From: Bolinopsis microptera
Taxonomy: Eukaryota > Ctenophora > Tentaculata > Lobata > Bolinopsidae
Assembly: GCF_026151205.1 (NCBI RefSeq)
Contig: NC_087077.1
Coordinates: forward strand, 18,576,975 to 18,640,974
DNA: 64,000 nt
Direction: 5' to 3'
The position numbers and the translations under genes were made by a program. The notes under the pieces were generated by a model. That model did no database searches and was not told the origin of the DNA. It was given only the letters and a program-made list of their open reading frames with translations. The stretch's first letter is position 1. Each line of letters opens with the position of its first letter. This document shows, one piece after another, positions 35,201 to 44,473 of this stretch.

Positions 35201-37150
35201 GCATAGCTTTTGATGAAGCCGTAAGAAAAATTTGACTTGAAAAATGTCTCGATTCAATCATTTTTCCATTAAATTTTACCATTCATGGCTAGGATTTATT
35301 GGATTATAATTATTTGAGGTAGTATATTCGTTAAATTCACGAGGATACGTCATTCACTACAACTTTTTGTAAGATTAAGGAGATTGTTAAACTTTGCCCA
35401 TGAGATCTTGTAAGCTTATTTGTCATAGGCAAATAAAAGATAATGCAAGTAAATTTATTAATCAGTTGCAAGAACAAATTATTTAAAACAATTTGTCAAC
35501 TATCGCATACCTTAGCTAGTCAGGTTGTCGCTGTAATGGATAACTATTTTAGTATGATGAAATGAATTCGCCTCTAAATCTTACATAAAAGGTGGAATAT
35601 CCCGGCCACCAAAATAACAAAATACTTTCAATTCCCATATACCTAATAAACCTTATGGTAAATTATGCGTTTAAAATACGAAATAATATTTCTGAACCAA
35701 GAGTACGATAGGGCTGATGACTTTATGACGTTCTCAAAATAACTTGCTTAGAATTATGCAGAGAAAACAAAAGCTTTTTACTTTGTTTTAAACATTATTA
35801 TATACAATAGCTGTGATTTGGTACAGCTTCGGCTGGTGATACACACTCCCTAGTGGCTCGTAGGACTAACCCCCTGCAGCTAGTATACTAGTATGGTGCC
35901 TTGGCACAGAGTGGCTTAGGGTTAATGAAAAGGAGATTAGTACTTCAGTCCATCCCAACACTGGGAGTGGCCTAGCCTTCTTTTTTTATATAATATATAT
36001 TTAAAGCTGTAACTTTTCTTTTTCAGTGCAGAGATTCACTACAGAGTAATAAAGAAATTACCAGATTGCAGTGAAGCACGCTTGGTACAGGCACTTGTAT
36101 CTCTTCATAGGTCTATTCCTCTACTTTTAAGTGAAGATGTAAGTAACATTTTGTCTTAGATGCTGTGTTTTTAATTCTTGTGTTAGCATGTCTTCTTTTT
36201 GTATTTCAATATCTTATCTTATCTTATCTTATCTTATCTTATCTTATCTTATCTTATCTTATCTTATCTTATCTTATCTTATCTTATCTTATCTTATCTT
36301 ATCTTATCTTATCTTATCTTATCTTATCTTATCTTATCTTATCTTATCTTATCTTATCTTATCTTATCTTATCTTATCTTATCTTATCTTATCTTATCTT
36401 ATGTCTTGTCTTGTCTTGTCTTGTCTTGTCTTGTCTTGTCTTGTCTTGTCTTGTCTTGTCTTGTCTTGTCTTGTCTTGTCTTGTCTTGTCTTGTCTTGTC
36501 TTGTCTTGTCTTGTCTTGTCTTGTCTTGTCTTGTCTTGACATTTTATAATCGAATCTTTAATTTCTAATCTATCTTATCAGATAGTGAGCAGAGTTGGGA
36601 AGAAGTTAACACGAAAGTTAAGGAGATTTGTTAAGTTCCAGAGTGGCGACATCAACGGCCACCCCACGTGTGATGTCGAGTACAGGTTAGTAAACTAAAA
36701 ATCTGCAGAGAAACCAGATGATGCACTTTTAACTTCGATTCTACACGTTTATTTGGCATATTCTGATCATTATTTTAATACCTGCATAAATTTCTTCCCG
36801 CCATGAGCATAGATTCAAATGATGAACTTTTAAGCATAACACTTTTACAGAATAACGTGTCTTAATGATACGTTAATTTTACATTGATTAAGTTAAACTA
36901 ACACCTTTCTTATCCCAGGATTTTAAACTAACACCTTTCTTACCCCAGGATTATACATCACCGTAATATCTACGCTGCAATCGACCCCACATTGCGAGAG
37001 TTAACGGAGCTACGAGCAGTTATTAAGGTCTTGGACCCCTCCAGAAATGGTGGCCGGGGCCGGAGACGGTTGAACAAGAGGGGTCCTGGTATGTTGACCA
37101 CCCCAACACTAGAGCCAACCACTGACGCATCAGACATCTCCCTGTCATGA
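32243..37150 (+). CDS. Unrecognised secreted protein, 6 exons, 223 aa
   Basis: Exons: 32243-32282, 33875-33997, 34134-34224, 36027-36138, 36582-36685, 36949-37150. They total 672 nt (223 codons plus stop) with phases 1,1,2,0,2. The last five exons are strongly supported by phase and open frame. The first is chosen because it has an ATG, a perfect T|GTAAGT donor in the right phase, and gives a signal peptide (MAYMCSQLIFIIYLWQAVS, cleavage near residue 19-20). The mature part is rich in predicted helix, with two cysteines (residues 99 and 152), a basic KKLTRKLRRFVKF segment (about 129-141), and RGRRR (193-197) then KR (200-201), which could be processed by furin-type proteases before a short Thr/Ser-rich tail. 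I do not recognise the family; a secreted signalling precursor is one possibility. An alternative first exon at 33558 (MALYSAL then GTACTG) fits phase but has a poor donor. Confidence 0.72.
32447..32724. mobile_element. 278-bp foldback element with about 68-bp arms
   Basis: The arms at 32447-32514 and 32656-32724 are inverted, starting AATAGTGCAC and ending GTGCACTATT. The shared text includes GGCAGAGAAGAGTTG and ACCATTTA. It lies in the first intron of the 223-aa gene. No coding content. Confidence 0.8.
33105..33640. repeat. Short duplicated blocks in intron 1
   Basis: CACTGCAATAAAGCCGCTTT with AAGAATGCCAA occurs at about 33163 and again at about 33609. AATAGACCTTCAATAAGAAT occurs twice at about 33130 and 33190. 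These are local duplications with no further structure. Confidence 0.65.
36211..36537. repeat. Two abutting pentanucleotide microsatellites, (ATCTT)38 then (GTCTT)27
   Basis: 190 bp of uninterrupted ATCTT units end at 36400. After AT, 135 bp of uninterrupted GTCTT units run to about 36537. The switch is a single-base change (A to G) fixed in every unit of the second block. It lies in the intron between exons 4 and 5 of the 223-aa gene. The open frames across it are artefacts of the repeat. Confidence 0.97.
36896..36951. repeat. Tandem duplication of a splice acceptor
   Basis: TTAAACTAACACCTTTCTTA followed by YCCCAGGATT is present twice in tandem just before the last exon of the 223-aa gene. 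Only the second AG (exon start 36949) keeps the frame; use of the first would give a TAA within four codons. Confidence 0.75.
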
Positions 37151-38539
37151 CACTTATCATGAAATTTGTTAAGTACGATGTTGTGACGTTGCAGTGACGT
37201 TGCAGTGACGCTGCAGTGACGATGATGTGTGATGATCTGAAGATGACGTGCATGGCGTGAAGACATATGAAGAATTTTGGAGGAAGATTTAAAAGGAAAT
37301 GTGAGTATTTCGGAGGAAGATTTAAGAGGAGGCTTTTAGAAGACAAAGACAGCATGCTAATCAAGACGATCTGAGCAAGGTCGTCAGTTTTTACATACTG
37401 TTCTTCTTGTATGTTTTTTGGCTTGGTATCAATTTTTATAAATTTTCAGATAGTAAATGTTAAGAGCATTTCAAGTTTTATAGCTGCTAGCTTTGCAGCC
37501 TTGTTAATGCTTTCAAATTACGTTAATTTGGGTAGCTCAGGTAGTGGGTCGCGTTCTAGCGTACCCCATTGCCCTCCTTCCCTTCCAACCATAACCGAAA
37601 CTTACACAACCTTTACGTTTATTTGCCGCATGTTGAATAAGTGCTCCTTTTCATATTTTTTTGCTGTGCCGTAACTTACAAGCTTCTTATAAGAATCCGT
37701 TGGTACTGCTGGAGCACTTAAAGAAGTTCACATGTACGTGGGCTAGGACTCCAAATATTTCGAACTTTACGCTGTGATTTATTACTAAGATCTTTCTGGA
37801 ATATGTAATTTATTTGTACGCTCAAACAGGGTGACGATGTTGACAATGTCAATAAATTATTATTTATTTGAATTTGATAGTGTGAACTTATTTTAAACAT
37901 TATCGTCGTTTCGCGTTTCAACCTATTTTCAAGGGACCGAAAGAATAATGGAATTGAGAATTTGTGAATTTGAAGGTGGTTATTCCGTAAATGACTTCGA
38001 TCGTGTATTATCATTTTCTACCATGTATAAGTTATTTGTGAGTTGATGTTTAACGTATACATCGTGATTTATTTGTTGTGTGATGACTAATAGATATATA
38101 ATAAATAATAAAGACAAATCAAATTTCTTTTATTATAATATAGCAACATTACATAAACACTGTACAGATAAAATAACGCTAAGAAGATACTAAAATATAT
38201 CATCATTAAACACATACTTTCCAGAACCCCTGCATTCCCACCCAGTTTCACCTCAACTTAAAGCTGAAACCTCGCCCGTTGGGGTCAACATTTCATTTAG
38301 TAAGGGTGAACACGACAAGTAACATGATATTTCATGCAATGTTAAAAAGTAACAACAAACAGCAACAAGAAGTAGCAATTGGCCGGTACTAAGTTAGGAT
38401 TCGTCAGATATTTCGATGTATTCATCACCCAAAACCCCCCTACATGTTCCTATACCACTATCAGAGGCGCAGACAAGGCTGAGCATGTTTCAACATTTCA
38501 GTTGAGTTTTCCAAAATTTCAGTTGAGTTTTCCAATATT
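37151..38539. other. Convergent intergenic region between the 223-aa gene and the GPCR
   Basis: The two genes converge here. CAGTGACGTTG-type repeats occur at about 37190-37222. AATAAA occurs at about 37851 and near 38104, possible polyadenylation signals for the plus-strand gene. Open frames on both strands have no family signature. Confidence 0.5.
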
Positions 38540-41500
38540 TCAGTTCTGTTTGGATGCAATACCATGCTCCACGTTAACGCACTTTACTGGCCCCAAACTA
38601 GAATTAGAGTTCTTGAGGGATTCTGGTTGTTGTTTCCTTTGATCTGTAAAATAGAACCGTGCTTTCACTTTGGACACTGAATCCGATGCGATCTTAGCAA
38701 GCTTTTTCAACTTCTGTGATAGCAACCTCCTGCAAAGTTGGATTTGGGTTTTTGAGAAATATAAGTGACAGCTGAGCTTTGTAAAAGCATGGGTTAATTG
38801 TCTTCAGCTAAGGATGATGGGGTGAAGAGGTAATAATATATGATGGAGTAGTGTCAATGTGGAGGGTGAGGGTGGATTTAGTGAGTGGGATTAAACTCCT
38901 ATCGCTATTTTTAGCTTTTAGCGGCCGTACTAAAATTTAACTTGACTCGCTAGGTACTACATATATATAGTGGTCGCCTTTACACGTTTAAAAGCTTTAT
39001 GAACATTATCTGTTATCGGTTTTCTTACCTGTATTGAGAACCACGCACATAGTAAAGATAAGGGTTTATAGTTGAGTTCATGTTTATCAACACTATGTAG
39101 AGCACAAAATCAACGTTCCACTTTTTAGGTATCGACAGACTACCCTGATAGTAGATAATTGTAATTATGAGCATGATCCAATGATAAAATGATAAGATTA
39201 AATTAACTTTTGGAATACGTTCAAAAATTCCGGATTTTGTGCTAAATCACTACACTAGAAATTCAAGATTTTTCTAGAAGGGCACGCCCCCAAAAGCTGA
39301 AACTAACTTTATTCAATATATTCTTGAACCTAATTCCGAATCACCCCACATCACATGATATGGATTAAATTGCTCCCCTGGCGAGTAAATCACGTGATAG
39401 TCGAGTGATTAATCATCATCCGAACTTTCTGGTGTCGCAATTATCGCATTCATTTGTTTAATTAGAAATAACAATCTGAATGAGATAAAAATGAGATGAA
39501 AACAAACAAGTTTCTAACCTTAACTTTGGTGCCGACTATACTGTCGATGATATCGATATACTGCCAGCCCCAGAGCGGTAGTTGGCATGAAACGAACACT
39601 ATTGCTACGACTGCAACTGTTAAAGCACTTCCTGTCCGCCGACATCCTCTTTTGTACCATTGGTTCTTCTTTTTTGATTGCTGAGAGTTGAAGTGAGTGT
39701 TAAGTAAAATATCTTGATAAACTAGATGTCAAGATGTGGGCCAGCCCTGAGGGTGATTGTCAGCCCCAAGGGTGATTGGCTTGTGTTTTGAGAGATAATC
39801 GTGATAACATTTTCTATTATTATGTGTTATTAAAATAGAAAAGTGCCGTACACTGCTGATAGCATAGTACGTGTGCTGCAAGTTCTGCTTGACGATCTCC
39901 CTGACGACCAGGGAGCACGTGACTGGTATGATGATAGAGTTGAGGAGGGTGGGGAGTATCGCGAAACTTATCACCAGCATGCTCTCCAGCCAGGGAGGTA
40001 GGGCGTTGTGGATCACTAAGTTACAGCTCGCTACTGCCACGTGGTATTTGTACCTGTGAGTTGGGGTAGATTAAACTTTCATTTCGTCATTCTGAGTTTA
40101 ATAAAGTTTAGTAACCATTACACTCTGATTAGTCTGTCAAACCAATTCATGCTGATCACAAGTACTGTTCTATGTCAAGACATATGACATATCATTACAT
40201 ATAATGAGCAGGAAATTAATTTAAAACGAATAGAACATGCTAAAGTGGTGACATAAGTCAAAGTGCTGACCCTTTGGAGACGTAAAACTTTCAAACCATG
40301 TAATGGCTTTATTACAAATTCTGAATAACTCTGGTAGTTAACTTACTTGGTATCAGTGAGGCCGATGACCGCACTGATCGTAAAGCCAATGTGGGGTAAC
40401 GCTGTGTAGATCCATGCGAATGTCAGCAGTCTCAGCACAAGAACCTTCCTCACTTTCTTAAAGGGATGAGCAAAACTGCGCCACCTGAAGTGGGGTACTG
40501 GTAGGTGGTGAGATCCTGCCGAGTGATTAAAAGTGAAACTGCGCCACCTGAAGTGGGTGGTGAGGTCCTGCCGAGTGATTAAAAGTGAAATGAAGTTGGG
40601 ACATTGATTTCGGGGAAATGTCTAACTAACCGTGCAATGCACAGGATACTAATGATGCTTCCGGATACAGTGGTACAGAGCTCGAAGGACATGCCCTGGA
40701 GAGAACAGAGAGCTGGATATCGGCCCACTGATTTTTCGGGCAGCCGGTCTCCAAAGAGGGCGGCTGCCGTGCTCGTCGTACCTAGTAAACACAAGGGATC
40801 ATCTTAAGTTTAGTTATTTGAGATACAACTAGAAGATGATAATCATTTAAACTGGGATAATTTTTGGTCGCTGGAAAAAGTATTGTGCAAGATAAATCAC
40901 ATTGGGAGGGGAAGACTCACCCGAAATAGAGATGATAAAGTCACAAACACTTAGATTTAGATAAAGGACCGTCAAATAATTCCGTAGATATGAGCTCCAA
41001 ACTCCTATAGCCAACAAGTTCCCTGATGAATAAGTGAAAATGAAACAATCTATTTAGAGCTGTAATGGAATCTTATAATAACATATAAGTTTTGATTTTA
41101 GCTTGATATATTCAGCAATCGGTCTTGTGTTAAAAATTACTATTGAAAATCTAACATCAAAGATAATGCTCGATCTATAAATATAGATATTTATAAATTA
41201 AGTTTGAATTAAGTTTGAATTGAGTTTAAATAAAATATTGTCTAACGTCTATTTATAGACAATATTTTATAAATATACAATAATACAGCTTGGAAAGGAT
41301 CAATAAACTTATGTTCCTACCTACGAAGGAGAATACAGCAGCAAACAAAAACACTGTTCCATACAGAGTGTTGGCAGTCTCTGAGAAACAAGGAGAAAAG
41401 ATGTTATCTGACGGATCAACAGGGCCACACGGCGGGCTAGGTATGGGAGTACTGATGTTCATAAGATTGAGATGATGTTTTGTTACCAAGTCTGACTCCA

Positions 41501-41618
41501 GACTAACAGTCAGATTTAGAATGGTGGCGATGTGTGTTGTGAGAGGATACAATTCCACTAAGGATAAGTTTTGTTTGAGATGAGGATCAGTTATCGCTTC
41601 CCATGTCGAGTTAATCAT
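38540..41618 (-). CDS. Class A (rhodopsin-like) G-protein-coupled receptor, 8 exons, 447 aa
   Basis: Exons in transcript order, minus strand: 41618-41321, 41022-40921, 40781-40631, 40475-40347, 40053-39852, 39680-39525, 39144-39029, 38729-38540. They total 1344 nt (447 codons plus stop); all phases match. The extracellular N-terminus (about 80 aa) has NST, NLS, NLT and NIS sequons. TM1 has the GN motif (100-101). TM2 has LNLSVCD (Asp127). TM3 starts at Cys159 and ends in IAR (183-184) followed by FAHPF. TM4 has Trp205. Cys237 in loop 2 can pair with Cys159. TM6 has CQLP (326-329) and TM7 NPYLY (373-377). The intracellular tail is basic and Ser-rich. Oddities: DRY is ARF, and the CWxP tryptophan is Gln. 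The ligand is unknown. The donors after exons 5 (GTACGG) and 6 (GTTAAG) are non-ideal. Confidence 0.9.
39270..39410. repeat. Dispersed repeat, also at 4580-4680 and 41745-41850
   Basis: A stretch with ATTCCGAATCACC, CATGA, TAAAATGCTCCCCTGG and a nearby TCACGTGA is recognisable at all three places in the same orientation. This copy lies in the GPCR intron between exons 6 and 7. No coding content; probably a degraded mobile element. Confidence 0.6.
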
Positions 41619-41851
41619 ATTGCTGTACCTAAATACATAGAAGGTTTTATTGTAAACTCATTACTCATAACTCAAAAAGTAACCGCTTCTACTAAATCGC
41701 TCGCCCAAATCAAAAAAAATTCTTGTGAAAAGGCCCTATTGTATTTTTGGACGCTGATTCCGAATCACCTCCCATGACGTAGGCTAAAAATGCTCCCCTG
41801 GAGAGTTATGGGCAAAAACCGTTTTGGTTACGTGACAGGCTTGCCTGAGGA

Positions 41852-42262
41852 CCCCAGGCTATTGTGTTCATTAACGGATTTGGTGGAATGACAGGCTGCA
41901 GGCTGAGCGCGGCCCAGTAAGTGACAGGCTAGTAAAATATGAATTCGATTGTTTAGTGTTCGGGTTAGGGTTAGGGTTGTGGTAAGGGTTAAGGATAGCA
42001 TTGATTCACGATGTCAATCCTTCGCAGCTCGGTGAGGCACAGTGGTGCATCTCGCCGATCTACCGAGAAGCATTGTGTGATGCGCGCGCGACCCAGTAGT
42101 GCATCGCGCTACAAGGATAGCATCGAGGTTAGGGTTACCTGAGGACCCCAGGCTATTATGTTCATTAACATAATAGTATAGAGATTAGGCGGAATGACAG
42201 GCTGAGCGCGGCCCAGTAAGGTTAGGGTCAGGGTTAGGCATTAGGGTTGGGATTAGGGTTTA
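41852..42262. repeat. Two copies of a GC-rich dispersed repeat with interstitial telomere-like tracts
   Basis: GAGGACCCCAGGCTATT, GGAATGACAGGCTG and AGCGCGGCCCAGTAAG occur at about 41855-41925 and 42140-42220. Relatives lie inverted at about 5525-5605 and degraded at about 61545-61612. Between and after them are short GGGTTAGGGTTAGGG tracts (about 41963 and 42224-42260), resembling metazoan TTAGGG telomere repeats. Confidence 0.75.
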
Positions 42263-42670
42263 TGTAAAACCGTTTTTTACGGCTGCAAAACCATAAAAAC
42301 CAAAGTCACGTGAAATTTTTGAGCGAGCGAATTAATAAAATTAAAGCCACCTATTCCTAATTCATAATTCAAAATTCAAAATCACGCAGTACGCGCACGA
42401 AATTTTAAAAATTAACTGGGCCTACTTAACTGGGCCGCGCCGGGCCGCGCATTTTTCGCTTCGGCATGCGGTAGATCGGCAAAATGCATCACTGGGCCTT
42501 AATTGACGATGTCAATTTATTGCAGCTCGGCGCGGCACAGTAGCGCATTTTGCCGATCTAGCGACAAGCGAGAGAAGCCTCATTGAGTGCACGGCGCGGC
42601 ACAGTCAACATAACAGTGACGCATCGGATCGCGCTACAACACTGGGCCTCGCCGAGCTGCGTAGGATTGA
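42000..42670. repeat. Diverged GC-rich repeat cluster
   Basis: Phrases such as GATGTCAATCCTTCGCAGCT, CGGCACAGTAGCGCAT, GCCGATCTA and CATCGCGCTACAA recur two or three times in direct and inverted orientation. The block is clearly richer in GC than its surroundings. No open frame spans it; its nature (element or decayed array) is unclear. Confidence 0.55.
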
Positions 42671-43233
42671 CATCTGACATCGTGAATTAATCCTGATCAG
42701 TGATCCTCATGATCCGATCCTCCGGTAGGAAATCGAATGATCACTAAGCAATGACAAATAAAATTATATATTAGGTTGCTTAGCTTATTAACTTTAAATA
42801 ATTCGTTTGCTCAGTTGCCCGTGCTAAAAAATTATGACGTGACTTTGTTTTGATTTTTACAGTTTTGCAGCCGAAAAAATAATAATTATAAATATACGGT
42901 AGGCCGTAATAAAGCGCCTTGCCCAGTAATGAATAATATATGATAAAAACACAAAAATATAAAATGAAAACACAACGATCAAATGATTATGCTATAAAGA
43001 ATAATCAGCTAGCTAGCTTAGTTGATACACATTGTATGCCCCTTTTAAAAAGTGGCGAAAAGAGGTATATAACGTGTATCAAAGAATCAGCCGGCAAATG
43101 ATAAAATGATGGTTCATAGTTTGTGTAATATAATATCACATTTGAGTATTTTGCGCCGCGCAATAGAATTCAGATGAGAAGCTTTCACTTTTACTCCGCA
43201 CGCAATTTTGATATCCAGTACATTTCATTCGTA

Positions 43234-43247
43234 GTTGCCATGGTTAT
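43234..43247 (+). promoter_or_regulatory. Candidate X-box (RFX site), distal, upstream of the dynein gene
   Basis: GTTGCCATGGTTAT matches 12 of 14 positions of the ciliary X-box pattern RYYNYYATRRNRAC, with a perfect left half. It lies about 1.2 kb upstream of the dynein start codon. An inverted near-copy lies at 43818-43831. Function is inference. Confidence 0.35.
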
Positions 43248-43817
43248 CGCTATGTTTGCCTTCGACACCATCGCATCAGATAGTGTACGATTTTATTCGA
43301 TCGTTTCGACTCCGTTTACCAGTTGCGACTTGCAGTCCGACAGTGACTTACTTATTTACTTACTACATAATGTTTTTTAGTGGCTTTCAATTAATTTGTA
43401 AGATTGTTCTGGTTATGATAATTCCTTGCGGCACTAAGCAGTCTAAACTGCTATCATTAATACGGACAGTTATGAAAACATCAAAAAACAGTTTCATTAA
43501 CTTGAACATATGAATAGATACTCGCCATGATCAAACATAGTAACCAACGGAAATGTTACCTTACACAAATCTTTTGTTTGATGATAAATTACCCCTAGCA
43601 ATTAGTCTGCATGATCGAAACCTGTACCTGTATGTTCCTTCTTAAGACTTTGAGGAGAAATCTATTATGGAATATGGCTCACGATGTTGCCTCCATTCAG
43701 TCAAAATATAAGTCAATTTAGTAGAGCTGAGGACGAAACTAAGTAAATTGCAAACAGAAATAACCGATGATCTACAAATAAAATTTGCAACATGCACGTG
43801 CAAAAAAATCTCATTTA

Positions 43818-43831
43818 TTAACCATGGCAAC
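43818..43831 (-). promoter_or_regulatory. Candidate X-box (RFX site), proximal, upstream of the dynein gene
   Basis: On the minus strand this reads GTTGCCATGGTTAA, again 12 of 14 against the X-box pattern, and is the inverted twin of the site at 43234. It lies about 640 bp upstream of the dynein ATG. Axonemal dynein genes are commonly RFX targets, which makes the position sensible but does not prove use. Confidence 0.4.
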
Positions 43832-44473
43832 GTCAATTGCACCCAGGTGGTATAATCTTAGCCGATCTAAGTGGTTTTATCTCCTCCCTTACACAATTTT
43901 AACACAATCTGAATCTGTCATAGCTTATCTTGATATAAACGATCTACAATCACTGGTGCCAAATTCAGAACGTCCACAACCTGTTTCGATCTTCAGTCAA
44001 TAATGCAGAATCTAATTAGGGAACTGTATTTCTCGTAACGAAAAATTTAATGATCCCGGAAAGAATTGGTCGGATTACATCCCTTGCCAATTTTCAGGGT
44101 ATTTTAAGTTTGAAGTATCCGAATCAATTGGTTTGGTTTTATTTGTAGAAACCTTTGAGGGAGACCTTCCTTGATTGATAAGATGAATTATGTTGACTAC
44201 CAATTAAAGCGGGGACTACAGTTACACCCTTCTTTTTAAATACAGGGGCTGGCATAGATTAGAGATCAAGATATTAGAGATCAAGATATTAGAGAGCTTG
44301 AGTCATATTTTCAGTTGTAAGACCGCAGAAGCCAAGTATTCTTGAATTAATTTGACTAGCATTCGAATTCTTATACTAAAAAATGTAATTTTGCAAATTA
44401 AGAAAATATTTGTTTATGAAACGCACTTCTCAAGGTACCCGCATATGTGAGAGGGTCAGATTAAAACCTCAAT

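Larger units (their letters stand above)
41619..44473. other. Divergent intergenic region between the GPCR and dynein genes
   Basis: The two genes point away from each other, so both promoters should lie here. The first 1.2 kb is repeat-rich (separate entries). About 42780-44470 is AT-rich with no supported exon; the frames at 43174-43380, 43235-43513 and 43785-44003 have no family signature. GAGATCAAGATATTA is tandemly repeated at about 44260-44292. Confidence 0.5.

Noticed and set aside
35128-35220. Possible extra exon of the 223-aa gene, open with a GTAAGA donor
   Set aside because: It ends in phase 0, which does not fit the next exon at 36027. Joining 34224 directly to 36027 is in phase and reads through.
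36165-36568. Three overlapping 116-126-aa open frames on the plus strand
   Set aside because: They are translations of the (ATCTT)n/(GTCTT)n microsatellite; a 5-bp repeat without stops is open in every frame by construction.
37023-37364. 113-aa and 98-aa minus-strand open frames
   Set aside because: They lie antisense to the last exon and 3' flank of the 223-aa gene and have no independent support.
39871-40059. 62-aa plus-strand open frame
   Set aside because: Shadow of GPCR exon 5 on the opposite strand.
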